A DNA stretch of 64,000 nucleotides from Pedobacter sp. WC2423 (GCF_040822065.1 NZ_CP162005.1:2480001-2544000); one strand, 5' to 3'. Positions 1 through 7,170 are shown, counted from the stretch's first letter. Made by a program: numbers and translations. The notes: generated by a model not told the origin, from the sequence alone.

Positions 1-285
1 GTGGACGAAAATATCTTCCGTTACCCTGGTCCTATCCCTTTTTCTAAGGAAACAGGGGTGTTAATGCTGGCCGATTCGGTCGAAGCAGCCTCAAGAAGTA
101 TTAAAAATCCTAACGCCCAAAACATAAATGATCTGGTTGAACGCATCATTAATTACAAATTGGAACAAAATCAATTAGATAATTGCGATTTAACGTTAAA
201 AGATATAGAAACTATAAAGCTGATATTCAAGACGATGCTTATGAGCATCTATCATGTGCGTATAGATTACCTACAAAATGTGTAA
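1..285 (+). CDS. C-terminal end of a 7TM-HD family phosphohydrolase (PgpH/YqfF type), partial
   Basis: The reading frame is open from base 1 to a TAA at 283-285, so only the last 94 residues of a longer protein are present and the true start lies outside the window. The segment begins in the late part of an HD domain: the stretch FRYPGPIPFSKETGVLMLADSVEAA (given here only as a landmark around residues 6-30) carries the typical post-HD 'DSVEAASRS' helix. Members of this membrane family hydrolyse cyclic di-AMP; that function is family knowledge, because the membrane segments and the HD pair are not visible here. The conserved C-terminus ending in 'IYHVRIDY' supports the assignment. The gene sits immediately before the tRNA-Ser promoter. 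Confidence 0.8.
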   Translation: MDENIFRYPGPIPFSKETGVLMLADSVEAASRSIKNPNAQNINDLVERIINYKLEQNQLDNCDLTLKDIETIKLIFKTMLMSIYHVRIDYLQNV

Positions 286-291
286 AATATT

Positions 292-321
292 TTTGAATTA
301 ATGATTGTATTACTATATTTG
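292..321 (+). promoter_or_regulatory. Bacteroidota-type promoter for tRNA-Ser
   Basis: TTTG at 292-295 is followed after 18 bases by TATATTTG at 314-321. This fits the Bacteroidota vegetative promoter (-33 TTTG, -7 TAnnTTTG). It lies about 30 bases upstream of the mature tRNA-Ser 5' end, so it probably drives that tRNA. Confidence 0.75.
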
Positions 322-352
322 CAACCCCGGAAAACGGGTAACAAATTTAAAC

Positions 353-439
353 GGAGGGATGCCTGAGTGGCCGAAAGGAACAGTTTGCTAAACTGTCGTA
401 CTGGCAACGGTACCGAGGGTTCGAATCCCTCTTCCTCCG
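353..439 (+). tRNA. tRNA-Ser (anticodon GCT)
   Basis: A full cloverleaf can be drawn. The acceptor stem pairs 353-359 with 432-438 (one G-U). The anticodon arm is ACAGT/ACTGT with the loop TTGCTAA at 385-391, giving anticodon GCT at 387-389. A long variable arm of the class II type follows, and then a T arm CGAGGG-TTCGAAT-CCCTC. The discriminator is G439 and CCA is not encoded. The length of 87 nt fits serine tRNAs. Its 3' end is repeated about 1 kb downstream (see the repeat entries). Confidence 0.95.
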
Positions 440-441
440 CT
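419..441 (+). repeat. tRNA-Ser 3' end, left copy of a 23-bp direct repeat
   Basis: The T arm and acceptor end of tRNA-Ser from GTTCGAATCCC onward is repeated at 1415-1437 with 22 of 23 bases identical. Such a direct repeat at a tRNA 3' end is the usual trace of site-specific integration (an att-like site). Confidence 0.7.
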
Positions 442-450
442 GAAATACCT

Positions 451-486
451 AAAAAGCTTTAAATCTAGATTTAAAGCTTTTTTTGT
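451..486 (+). terminator. Rho-independent terminator after tRNA-Ser
   Basis: A perfect 16-bp palindromic stem (451-466 with 467-482, centred on TCTAGA) runs into a T tract. It starts 11 bases after the tRNA. It ends only about 20 bases before the Fic start codon, so the Fic gene must have its own promoter or rely on readthrough. Confidence 0.8.
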
Positions 487-507
487 TTTATAACTAAATT
501 CAGGAAC

Positions 508-1305
508 ATGCTGGTAATTGAGGGTTTACAAATCATACCTACAGATCTGCTGGATCAATATAAGGATATTGTTTCCGAAGAGGCATTGTTTACCGCATTC
601 AACCAATTGGAAGATGCGCCGCTTTCCACAGATGAGTTTAGCTTTTATACTTCTGTAGCCTCTGTTTATTCCAGCAAAATTGAAGGGGAAGTTATAGAGC
701 TGGATTCTTACATCAAACACAAACGTTTTCACATTGAATTTCAGCCTGATTACACTCGTAAAATAGACGATCTGTATCTTGCTTATCAATTTGCTTCAGA
801 AAACAGACCAGACAAAGAAACGTTTGCAGAAATGCATTCCCTTTTAGCCAGACACATTGTATCTACAAACTGGCTGGGAAAGTTCAGGAATCAGAATATG
901 TTTGTAACGACAAAAGATGGACGTATTGAATACGTAGCCGCCTCTCCTTTTGAAGTGCCGTCTGAAATGGATAAATTGTACACTGATCTGGAGATATTAT
1001 TGAATACTGAACTCACAATATCAGAGACTTTCTTTTTTGCCAGCATGATCCATCTAGTATTTGTAAAAATACATCCTTGGAACGATGGCAACGGGCGCAG
1101 TGGACGTTTGTTTGAGAAATGGTTTCTTGCTCAGAAATTAGGAAATAAAGCTTGGTTTATCCAGTCCGAGAAATATTACTATATGCAACATGAAATTTAC
1201 TATAGCAATATAAGAGTATTAGGACTTGAATATCAGGATTTGGAATATTCAAAAGCGTTATCATTCTTATTGATGCTACCAAAATCTGTGACTGAGAAAG
1301 AATAA
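508..1305 (+). CDS. Fic family protein (AMP transferase type), class II with N-terminal inhibitory motif
   Basis: This 265-residue protein carries the Fic core motif HPWNDGNGRSGR at residues 189-200, which keeps the catalytic His and the anion-binding and Arg positions of the HPFx(D/E)GNGR consensus (Trp replaces Phe). An inhibitory helix motif SSKIEG lies at residues 55-60, matching (S/T)xxxE(G/N), so it belongs to the class with an N-terminal self-blocking glutamate. The family transfers AMP, or another phosphate group, from a nucleotide to a target hydroxyl; the target cannot be read here. The gene lies directly behind the tRNA-Ser terminator and is bounded downstream by a copy of the tRNA 3' end, which suggests it arrived by integration. 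No antitoxin or partner gene is adjacent. Confidence 0.9.
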   Translation: MLVIEGLQIIPTDLLDQYKDIVSEEALFTAFNQLEDAPLSTDEFSFYTSVASVYSSKIEGEVIELDSYIKHKRFHIEFQPDYTRKIDDLYLAYQFASENRPDKETFAEMHSLLARHIVSTNWLGKFRNQNMFVTTKDGRIEYVAASPFEVPSEMDKLYTDLEILLNTELTISETFFFASMIHLVFVKIHPWNDGNGRSGRLFEKWFLAQKLGNKAWFIQSEKYYYMQHEIYYSNIRVLGLEYQDLEYSKALSFLLMLPKSVTEKE

Positions 1306-1414
1306 GAGCCAGAAACTATTATAAATACTCAACCCATTACCTGGCTTATAAAACACTCTCTATAACGAGCAAAACGAGGGTCTCTGGAACCTTAGAAATT
1401 ATTGAATCTTAAGT

Positions 1415-1437
1415 GTTCGAATCCCTCTTCCCCCGCT
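1415..1437 (+). repeat. Displaced copy of the tRNA-Ser 3' end (att-like remnant)
   Basis: This is the second copy of the tRNA-Ser 3' terminal sequence, differing at one base (C in place of T near the end). The rest of the tRNA is absent upstream, although GAGGG occurs at 1376-1380. It could be a remnant of a tandem tRNA-Ser gene or an attachment-site duplication. The segment between the two copies (about 1 kb) contains only the terminator and the Fic gene. No integrase is present. Confidence 0.65.
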
Positions 1438-1440
1438 TAA

Positions 1441-1476
1441 AGAGACGTACAGCTTTGTACGTCTCTTTTTTTATTG
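1441..1476 (+). terminator. Rho-independent terminator after the tRNA-end remnant
   Basis: A stem of AAGAGACGTACA with TGTACGTCTCTT around a short GCTT loop is followed by a run of T. It occupies the same position relative to the tRNA-end copy as the first terminator does to the intact tRNA. Confidence 0.75.
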
Positions 1477-1763
1477 AACTCAACTCATTGAATACGAATG
1501 ATTTAATTGTTTATTTTTAAGCATCAAAAACGGTTCGATATTTTTTTTAATACATATTATAGCTTTATCTTTTATTAAAAAGTTCTCAAATTCATCAGAA
1601 ATGGCTATTTTGGGTTCGACACTCCCTCAAGGTATCGTAATTCTCAAGTAGCTGAATCTTTGATATTAAAAATCAGAGAAATGTATAAGTGTTTCCGTGA
1701 AATCATCAAATGCCTCACAATTATTTGAAGGAAATTTGTACCAGAAATATTAAATCATTTATT
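1477..1763. other. AT-rich intergenic region without recognisable gene
   Basis: Between the 1441-1476 terminator and the SDR gene I see no supported coding sequence. The stretch is AT-rich and ends in the A/T-rich leader of the SDR gene. A T-arm-like string near 1612 does not pair well and was rejected. Confidence 0.5.
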
Positions 1764-2567
1764 ATGAAAAAGACAGTATTGATAACAGGGGCATCATCAG
1801 GATTTGGAAAAGCGTCCGCAAAATTGTTTCAAAACCAGGGCTGGAATGTCATCGCTGCTATGCGTTCTCCTGAAAAGGAAGACGAATTAAAGGATAGTGA
1901 AAATCTACATTTGGTAAAACTGGATGTTACAGATTTGGAAAGTATTAAAAAATCAGTTGAACAAGGACTAGAAAAGTTCGGTAAGATTGACGTTCTCATC
2001 AACAGTGCAGGTTACGGTTTGATAGGCGTTTTCGAATCGTCGGACGAAGCTCAGATTCAAAAACAATTTGAAGTCAATGTTTTCGGCTTGATGAATATGA
2101 CTAAAGCCATTTTACCGGCGATGAGAAAACAAAAAAAAGGAGTTATCATCAATATTTCATCTTTTGGAGGTGTGACAGCCAGTCCTTTTACAAGTTTATA
2201 CAACAGTTCGAAATTTGCCGTCGAAGGTTTTTCTGAAGCATTATATTTTGAATTGTCATCTTTTGGAATTTCCGTAAAAATTGTAGAACCCGGAAGCGTT
2301 GCGACCAATTTCAGAAACGGAATGGAAATGATTCAGAATACGATCGAAGATTACAATCAAGAATTGGCGACTTTCATTCCAAAGTTTACAAAACGTACGG
2401 AACATTTAGCAAATGCTACAACCGAAGAAGTTTCAGATACTATTTTTGAGGCAGCAACAGATGGTCAATCCAAATTGAGATACAGTATTGGGGATGATGC
2501 AAAGTTCTATATCGATTTGAAAAATCAAAATTCTGAAGAAGATTTTTTAAGAGGTATGCAGGAATAA
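1764..2567 (+). CDS. Short-chain dehydrogenase/reductase (SDR) family oxidoreductase
   Basis: From the Met at 1764 the protein has 267 residues, the usual length of classical SDRs. The frame is open further upstream (to 1710), but the Rossmann strand KKTVLITGASSGFG only begins at 1764, so that start is chosen. The cofactor motif TGASSGFG lies at residues 8-15, the structural NSAG motif near residue 80, and the catalytic Tyr and Lys in YNSSK near residue 155 after the ISS serine. The protein should be a cytosolic NAD(P)-dependent oxidoreductase; its substrate is not evident. An AraC regulator follows 44 bases downstream in the same direction and may control or be co-transcribed with it. Confidence 0.88.
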   Translation: MKKTVLITGASSGFGKASAKLFQNQGWNVIAAMRSPEKEDELKDSENLHLVKLDVTDLESIKKSVEQGLEKFGKIDVLINSAGYGLIGVFESSDEAQIQKQFEVNVFGLMNMTKAILPAMRKQKKGVIINISSFGGVTASPFTSLYNSSKFAVEGFSEALYFELSSFGISVKIVEPGSVATNFRNGMEMIQNTIEDYNQELATFIPKFTKRTEHLANATTEEVSDTIFEAATDGQSKLRYSIGDDAKFYIDLKNQNSEEDFLRGMQE

Positions 2568-2611
2568 TCGCTGCAGAAAGATTTAACTTTATCATTACAA
2601 ATTCCAACAAA

Positions 2612-3526
2612 ATGCCAGAATCATTCATCAATATTCATTCGATTGCAGAGTTTCATCGATATTACGGTCTTGAAAGTCCGAAACATCCTCTGGTAAGCGT
2701 TATCGACCTTAAAAAAATCAAAAGAAAAGATATGGATTCTGCCCTTCATTTTCATCATCTGGGTTTATATGCAGCTGTATACAAAAAATTTGACGGGAGC
2801 TTTAAATACGGCCGTTCAGATTATGATTTTCAGGAAGGTGCTTTGATGTTCATTGCGCCTGATCAGATAATACAGACAAGTTCTGATACTGATGCTGAGA
2901 TTGACGAAGGATGGTTTCTGGCATTTCACCCTGATTTTATCTATGGTTCCGAATTGGGCAAAAAGATTCGGAACTATACTTTTTTCGACTACTCAAGCAA
3001 TGAAGCACTGTACGTTTCTGAAGAGGAAAAGAAAACGCTTGAGGTAATAATTTCTACCATTGAAACAGAGTATTCAAAAAACATTGACCGGCACACACAA
3101 GGTTTGATTTTAAATAATATCGAGTTACTTCTCAACTATTGCGACCGCTTCTACGAAAGGCAGTTTTTGACGAGGTCAAAAGTGAGCAGCGATATTCTTC
3201 AGAATTTTGAACAGTTGCTCAATCACTATTTTGATGACGAAAATCTCATTGACAAAGGTATCCCCGAAGTGAAATATTTTGCAGAAAAACTTTATCTTTC
3301 ATCTAACTATTTATCTGACCTTCTCACTAAATATTCCGGGAAAACTACGATTGAACATATTCATCTCAGGTTGGTTGATAAAGCAAAAAATCTGCTGCTT
3401 GGAACTTCAAAATCTATCAGCGAAATTGCTTATGAGCTTGGATTCGAACATCCTTCACATTTCACAAAAATATTTAAAACAAAAACAGGATTATCGCCAC
3501 TTTATTTCAGGAAAAACCAGAATTGA
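2612..3526 (+). CDS. AraC family transcriptional regulator
   Basis: This 304-residue protein has a C-terminal double helix-turn-helix of the AraC type in the last 100 residues, including SISEIAYELGFEHPSHFTK and ending with the typical GLSPLYFR. The N-terminal 180 residues form a cupin-like sensory part with the conserved opening HPLVSVIDL. It is one of three paralogs in this window (others at 8693-9592 and 12374-13294, minus strand) that share this N-terminal signature and the segment 'NNIELLLNYCDRFYERQF'. It lies downstream of the SDR gene on the same strand. Effector and targets are unknown. Confidence 0.88.
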   Translation: MPESFINIHSIAEFHRYYGLESPKHPLVSVIDLKKIKRKDMDSALHFHHLGLYAAVYKKFDGSFKYGRSDYDFQEGALMFIAPDQIIQTSSDTDAEIDEGWFLAFHPDFIYGSELGKKIRNYTFFDYSSNEALYVSEEEKKTLEVIISTIETEYSKNIDRHTQGLILNNIELLLNYCDRFYERQFLTRSKVSSDILQNFEQLLNHYFDDENLIDKGIPEVKYFAEKLYLSSNYLSDLLTKYSGKTTIEHIHLRLVDKAKNLLLGTSKSISEIAYELGFEHPSHFTKIFKTKTGLSPLYFRKNQN

Positions 3527-3919
3527 CTAATCCGTAGAAAGACTGAGTATTTCAGGCAAAATGGACGTGCGCCCCATTTTCAAAGTCATATTGTATATAT
3601 AACCCCTGGTAATTGCACTAGGTGCAAAAATTCCAGCGTGATCATTATTAATATAATTTAGATAATTTTCAATCCACTAAAAAAACTCAAAAGTGGTATC
3701 AGGGGTTCGACTGTAGCACCCCACACTCCAATTGCCAACCACTTGGGTACTACCTAAAGAGTAATCATATAATTCAATACTGATGGTCTGTACTAATTGA
3801 ACAGACTGAATGAATTAATCACAGTTAATAATGATTATTCTAGTTCTAGAAAGCCCGCAAACTCCAGGCAGTCCCAGAAAAGCCTTCAGCAGCGTAAGGA
3901 AAATATAATAAGTATAGTT
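3527..3919. other. Intergenic region, no supported gene
   Basis: No coding sequence is supported. A short inverted repeat TTGCAC-TAG-GTGCAA is visible at 3613-3627, and a T-arm-like string GGGGTTCGACTG at 3702-3713 whose closing stem would need an 11-base loop; neither is convincing. The downstream end provides the leader of the small peptide gene at 3920. Confidence 0.4.
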
Positions 3920-4003
3920 ATGAAAAATTTATCATTAAAAGATCTGAATGTTCAAGAGCTTGACTTTACGGAAATGAGAAAAATTATACTATTAATTCTA
4001 TGA
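3920..4003 (+). pseudogene. Truncated bacteriocin-type leader peptide
   Basis: From ATG 3920 the frame encodes a peptide with the stretch LSLKDLNVQELDFTEMRK and then runs into a hydrophobic out-of-family tail (IILLIL) and a stop. The opening resembles the leaders of Bacteroidota double-glycine bacteriocin or pheromone precursors, in which a Gly-Gly cleavage site would follow directly. Here the Gly-Gly and the core peptide are missing, and the break coincides with the start of the duplicated block at about 3998. I therefore read it as a precursor gene cut off by a rearrangement. Resemblance is from memory of such leaders; the peptide is short. Confidence 0.4.
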
Positions 4004-4051
4004 CAGATCAGAAAGACAATGGCAAAGGGTTACTTGGTTTAGACAGCCTGA

Positions 4052-4333
4052 TTAATCAATTTGAAGACACCGCTTCCAGTTCGAACCATCAAACTCCATT
4101 ACATCCTTGGATCCTATGGACCACATGATTCCATCGGCCGCGCTCAGGTGATAACAGGTCCGCACTACCTCGTCCCCGAAATCAACGGGTAAGAGCTTGT
4201 CCTCCTCGAGCCGATAGACAAAACTGGTAGAAGACACGTACAACTGTCCGTCAAAAACCTCCATACCCCAGAGGTCTTCTTTGGTGCTTTCATGCTCAAT
4301 CACTTCCCATTGATCATTATGTCCCCGAAGCAA
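4052..4333 (-). pseudogene. Decayed partial copy of the 4526-5464 repeat-type gene
   Basis: The 93 codons match the C-terminal third of the gene at 4526-5464 almost residue by residue: both contain HNDQWE/RNDQWE, EDLWGMEVF, GQLYVSST, PVDFGDE and AADGIMWSIG. The copy lacks the first two thirds. Upstream of the break the DNA jumps, near 4356, to sequence that matches the 5' flank of the intact gene (TATTATATTTTTA and the following bases), so an internal deletion joined the promoter region to the gene middle. The end is also shifted by an early stop. The duplicated block continues past the gene end: the ATTCTATGACAGATCAG string occurs at both 3997 and 4481. Confidence 0.75.
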
Positions 4334-4525
4334 GGTTCCGAGCTGGCCGCAGGCATATGTTACTCCTGAATATTATATTTTTAGTCTTCATAATTTATTC
4401 GCTTATAGTTAAAAACACAACCCACATTTCACATTCATTATTGTAATTTCATGAATTTAAAATTCTGCTTAGATTTAAATTATTCTATGACAGATCAGAA
4501 AGACAATGCCAACGGTTTACCTGGC

Positions 4526-5464
4526 TTAGACATCCGGATAATCAATTCGCAGACGCCTCGTCCAGTTCGAACCATCAAATTCCATTACATCCTTGTTTCC
4601 TATAGACCACATGATCCCATCAGCGGCACTCAATAGATAACAGGTCTGTACGAATTCATCCCCGAAATCAACAGGATTGAGCTTACCATCCTCGAACCGA
4701 TAAACGAAATTGGTAGAAGAAACGTATAACTGTCCGTTAAAAACCTCCATACCCCAGAGGTCTTCTTCGGTGCTTTCATGCTCAATGAGCTCCCATTGAT
4801 CATTACGTCCCCGAAGCAATGTTCCGAGCTGGCCACAGGCATAGGCAAAACCGTCTGGTGCGCAGCGAATTTTGTAGAGTGCCAGCTCGGTCGGACTGTT
4901 CTGCTGACTGAAGACGGAACCGTCATACTTCCAGATTTCACCTTCCCAACCGACCATATAAATTTCCTGTTCGCTAAACCCGTCAACAGATTCGAAGCTG
5001 GTATCGGTGATCGGGGTGTCACCAACCTGGGCACTCTCGTCAATGCATCTCCATTGATTTTCGTCCTCACGAACATAGGCCTGACGACAAGTTCCTACAG
5101 CATAGGCTCTACCTTTTGCAATACCACGTATTTCACGAAGAGGTCCGCGCTTCCTTGAGTCTACTCCACAGTTTGCGATGAGCTCTTTACTTTGAGTACC
5201 ACCACCACTGACATCTACCGATCCATCAGTGCCCAGCGCCAGGTAACGTTCGTTAGGTACATGGCAAACCGTTTCAGAACAGCCAAGCCATGGCACTGCA
5301 TCGGCACACCAGGTTCCCTGATCGAGACAGAATAGTATCGATGAATCTGAGTAACCCATCCTGAGATCGTCGTCGTGTGCAACAATCAAATAGCTGAGAT
5401 CATTGTAGCGGACAACCCCAGAAACAACGCTGTAACCACTGAGTTCCGGCATTTTAGTTTCCAT
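4526..5464 (-). CDS. Repeat-type (beta-propeller-like) protein of unknown function, candidate orphan immunity or accessory protein
   Basis: I do not recognise a named family. From ATG 5464, which has an AGAAAGG sequence just upstream, the protein has 312 residues; a longer start at 5491 is possible but less likely. The sequence is rich in Gly, Trp and Asp with short repeated blocks such as 'VGWEGEIWKYDG', 'LLRGRNDQWELIEH', 'LYVSSTNFVYRFEDGKL' and 'IMWSIGNKDVMEFDGSNW', the pattern of beta-propeller blades. There is no signal peptide. The gene is visibly GC-richer than its AT-rich flanks and lies beside a decayed duplicate, both signs of horizontal transfer. Duplicated, degrading single genes of this sort are common among orphan immunity genes, but that is inference. 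Confidence 0.6.
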   Translation of the reverse strand: METKMPELSGYSVVSGVVRYNDLSYLIVAHDDDLRMGYSDSSILFCLDQGTWCADAVPWLGCSETVCHVPNERYLALGTDGSVDVSGGGTQSKELIANCGVDSRKRGPLREIRGIAKGRAYAVGTCRQAYVREDENQWRCIDESAQVGDTPITDTSFESVDGFSEQEIYMVGWEGEIWKYDGSVFSQQNSPTELALYKIRCAPDGFAYACGQLGTLLRGRNDQWELIEHESTEEDLWGMEVFNGQLYVSSTNFVYRFEDGKLNPVDFGDEFVQTCYLLSAADGIMWSIGNKDVMEFDGSNWTRRLRIDYPDV

Positions 5465-5491
5465 GCTGCCTTTCTGATATATGGAAATCAA

Positions 5492-6046
5492 CGGCTAGAT
5501 TACTTCTGAGTATTATATTTTTAATTTTCATAATTTATTGACTTTTTTATTAGAAAATACCATCTAAAAATATGCCAAAATTGCTCATAAAATAATTTAA
5601 ACTTAAATTATTAATAAAAATATTATTTAGCCGTCATTTAAAGAAATATTTCACTGCTATCTAAAACATTTTTCCTGTGATTTGCATCCTACTGATTTGA
5701 GGTGTAAAAGGCCTGATCCAGCCATTTCTGGATGTCGATTTTCATGAATAGATTTAATTGAAGACGTAATATATAATGAGATTCAATTCAGGAAGTATGC
5801 ATTCCCCCAAATGGACGTAAATTCATATCTGAAACGAATTGCCTACTTATAATAAGATTGTTAAAGGATATTAAGTCATCGCTAATAATATGTTCCGCAT
5901 ATGTCACTGCATCTTAAAGCGATTCAAAATGCTATCTTACTTTTAAAGGCAGACTTTTGATTTAGAATTCTTTACTTTTTGAATGAAGAAACCGACGAAA
6001 CTTTATTTACCCAAAATCTGTCTTAAAACCTCAAATATCCCTTAAA
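5492..6046. other. AT-rich intergenic region, no gene seen
   Basis: About 550 bases upstream of the repeat-type gene contain no supported open reading frame. The first 60 bases match the flank of the decayed copy near 4360-4400. The remainder shows no clear motif. Confidence 0.4.
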
Positions 6047-6078
6047 GGTGTTCTATTAGAATCCCCTCTCCTCCACCA
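6047..6078 (+). other. tRNA 3'-end-like remnant
   Basis: The string GAATCCCCTCTCCTCCACCA at 6059-6078 looks like the T arm, acceptor strand and CCA end of a serine-type tRNA, and a hairpin follows directly. The preceding part (GGTGTTCTATTA) is distorted and no 5' half exists. It compares with GAATCCCTCTTCCTCCGC of the intact tRNA-Ser. I treat it as a possible att or tRNA relic. Confidence 0.4.
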
Positions 6079-6081
6079 AAC

Positions 6082-6116
6082 ATAAATGCTGCTTATCGAA
6101 GATAAGTAGCATTTAT
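6082..6116 (+). terminator. Terminator-like hairpin after the tRNA-end remnant
   Basis: A 16-bp stem (6082-6097 with 6101-6116, one G-T pair) encloses a GAA loop. The downstream T-rich run is weak. It stands where a tRNA terminator would stand relative to the remnant at 6047-6078. Confidence 0.55.
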
Positions 6117-6153
6117 TGGTTTAAAGCCAGTTCTGCACTCCTTCAGTGCAAGG

Positions 6154-6176
6154 GGATCAAGTCATAAACTTGTGGA
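6154..6176 (+). repeat. Left arm of a 23-bp perfect inverted repeat
   Basis: This 23-base sequence (beginning GGATCAAGTC and ending AACTTGTGGA) is the exact reverse complement of 7059-7081. The pair encloses about 880 bases. A diverged third copy, with CCACAAGTTT followed by TTGATCCGTGCAA, starts at about 7094. Confidence 0.75.
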
Positions 6177-6427
6177 GCAGGCTCTTTTTTAAGCATAAAT
6201 TTTGACACGCTCAACAGCAAGTCTTTGCTCTCACGGATGCTCTTATGCCGCTGGAATTTGCGCTGAAAGCTTTCCATTTGCATGGGAATGACTCAGGGGA
6301 AACAAGGCCGGGCTGTTCGTAAATAAATTCAAAATAGCTAACTAATAAAGCTATATCGCCCAGGTACTGCCTGAGTACTGGTCGGGTACTCGTTAGGGTA
6401 AGAGCAGTGCTAAAGTAACGCGAGAGC

Positions 6428-6477
6428 ATGGCAAGTCCAAGTCAAAACAACTAGTTGAAATGACTTGGACTTGCCAT
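6428..6477. repeat. Long perfect hairpin with palindromic loop
   Basis: ATGGCAAGTCCAAGTCA at 6428-6444 pairs perfectly with 6461-6477 (17 bp). The 16-base loop itself contains the palindrome CAACTAGTTG (6448-6457). Neither side is followed by a T tract, so a simple terminator is unlikely. Confidence 0.7.
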
Positions 6478-6587
6478 AGTTAAAGCCCGTTCTCAACCTG
6501 ATGTCACCCCGACCACCACTCAGGCAAAACCAAACCATAACTAGTTGAAGATTAATGAAATTATAATTTCCCCTTTGACTAACCCAT

Positions 6588-6627
6588 GGACAACTGCGGA
6601 CAATTGCAGACAGCTGCGGACAATTAC
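6588..6627 (+). repeat. Four 10-bp tandem repeats
   Basis: Four consecutive 10-base units occur: GGACAACTGC, GGACAATTGC, AGACAGCTGC and GGACAATTAC. The period of 10 places identical bases on the same face of the helix. It lies about 70 bases upstream of the small open reading frame at 6699. Confidence 0.7.
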
Positions 6628-6698
6628 GGCCATTTTTTACGCATCAGGATAATCTTTAACGCGAATAGCTTACATTGGTGGAAAGGTATTTATTTATT

Positions 6699-6932
6699 AT
6701 GGGAAGTTTAACGGGTAAATTTTCAAAGGGAATCCTGGGCGATTTCATTTTTAAAGCAGCAGTTTGGCGTACAGGTTGTTTCAAAAGTTCTGTACTGGGC
6801 ATAATGAAACAATCAATAGAAACCGAAAAGACATCAGAGAACTTTCGTCAAAGTAGCAAGCCTGGAAAAATAAGGATCTTTCCTCTCCCTGAGAATTCCG
6901 CTGAAGCGTTGGCCGATCTCTTATCAAAGTAA
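6699..6932 (+). CDS. Small hypothetical protein, probably a fragment
   Basis: From ATG 6699 the frame encodes 77 residues opening with MGSLTGKFSKGILGDFIFK. This opening and the later MKQSIETEKTSENF resemble, from memory, the start of an uncharacterised Bacteroidota family whose members begin with a G(S/T)(L/I)xGKF...G..GxxxFK segment and run to well over 200 residues. If so, this is a truncated copy. A start at 6675 would add eight residues. It lies inside the 23-bp inverted repeats and downstream of the 10-bp tandem repeats. Coding status is uncertain. Confidence 0.35.
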   Translation: MGSLTGKFSKGILGDFIFKAAVWRTGCFKSSVLGIMKQSIETEKTSENFRQSSKPGKIRIFPLPENSAEALADLLSK

Positions 6933-7058
6933 TCAGGAGCGTTTAATACTGATAAATTGAACTATAAAATCAGGAAGTAATTAGCTTATTAAAGAATCGT
7001 AACCATCAGCTTTGAACTCAAAAAATATCAAACCCAAAACTTGAAATTTAATCCCTAA

Positions 7059-7081
7059 TCCACAAGTTTATGACTTGATCC
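7059..7081 (-). repeat. Right arm of the 23-bp perfect inverted repeat
   Basis: Exact reverse complement of 6154-6176. The enclosed segment holds the 6428-6477 hairpin, the 10-bp tandem repeat and the small open reading frame at 6699. No transposase is present, so if these are the ends of an element it is a non-autonomous or decayed one. Confidence 0.75.
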
Positions 7082-7170
7082 ATTTAATTCAGCCCACAAG
7101 TTTTGGTATTGATCCGTGCAAGGCTGGTCTTAAACCAAAAAATGCGTATGAGCGAAGCGAGCGCATTTCT

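Noticed and set aside
1611..1629. T-arm-like string GGGTTCGACACTCCC
   Set aside because: The flanking stem does not pair and no acceptor end follows, so it is not a tRNA remnant I can defend.
3702..3722. T-arm-like or tmRNA-like string GGGGTTCGACTG...CACCCC
   Set aside because: The loop would have to be 11 bases and no other tRNA or tmRNA part is present nearby.
4778..5158. 126-codon plus-strand open frame antisense to the repeat-type gene
   Set aside because: It lies wholly opposite the 4526-5464 gene, whose translation shows clear repeated protein blocks and a paralogous copy; the plus-strand product shows no recognisable protein features.
6211..6429. 72-codon minus-strand frame starting in the 6428-6477 hairpin
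   Set aside because: The start codon is part of the inverted repeat and the product has no recognisable features; composition suggests decayed DNA.
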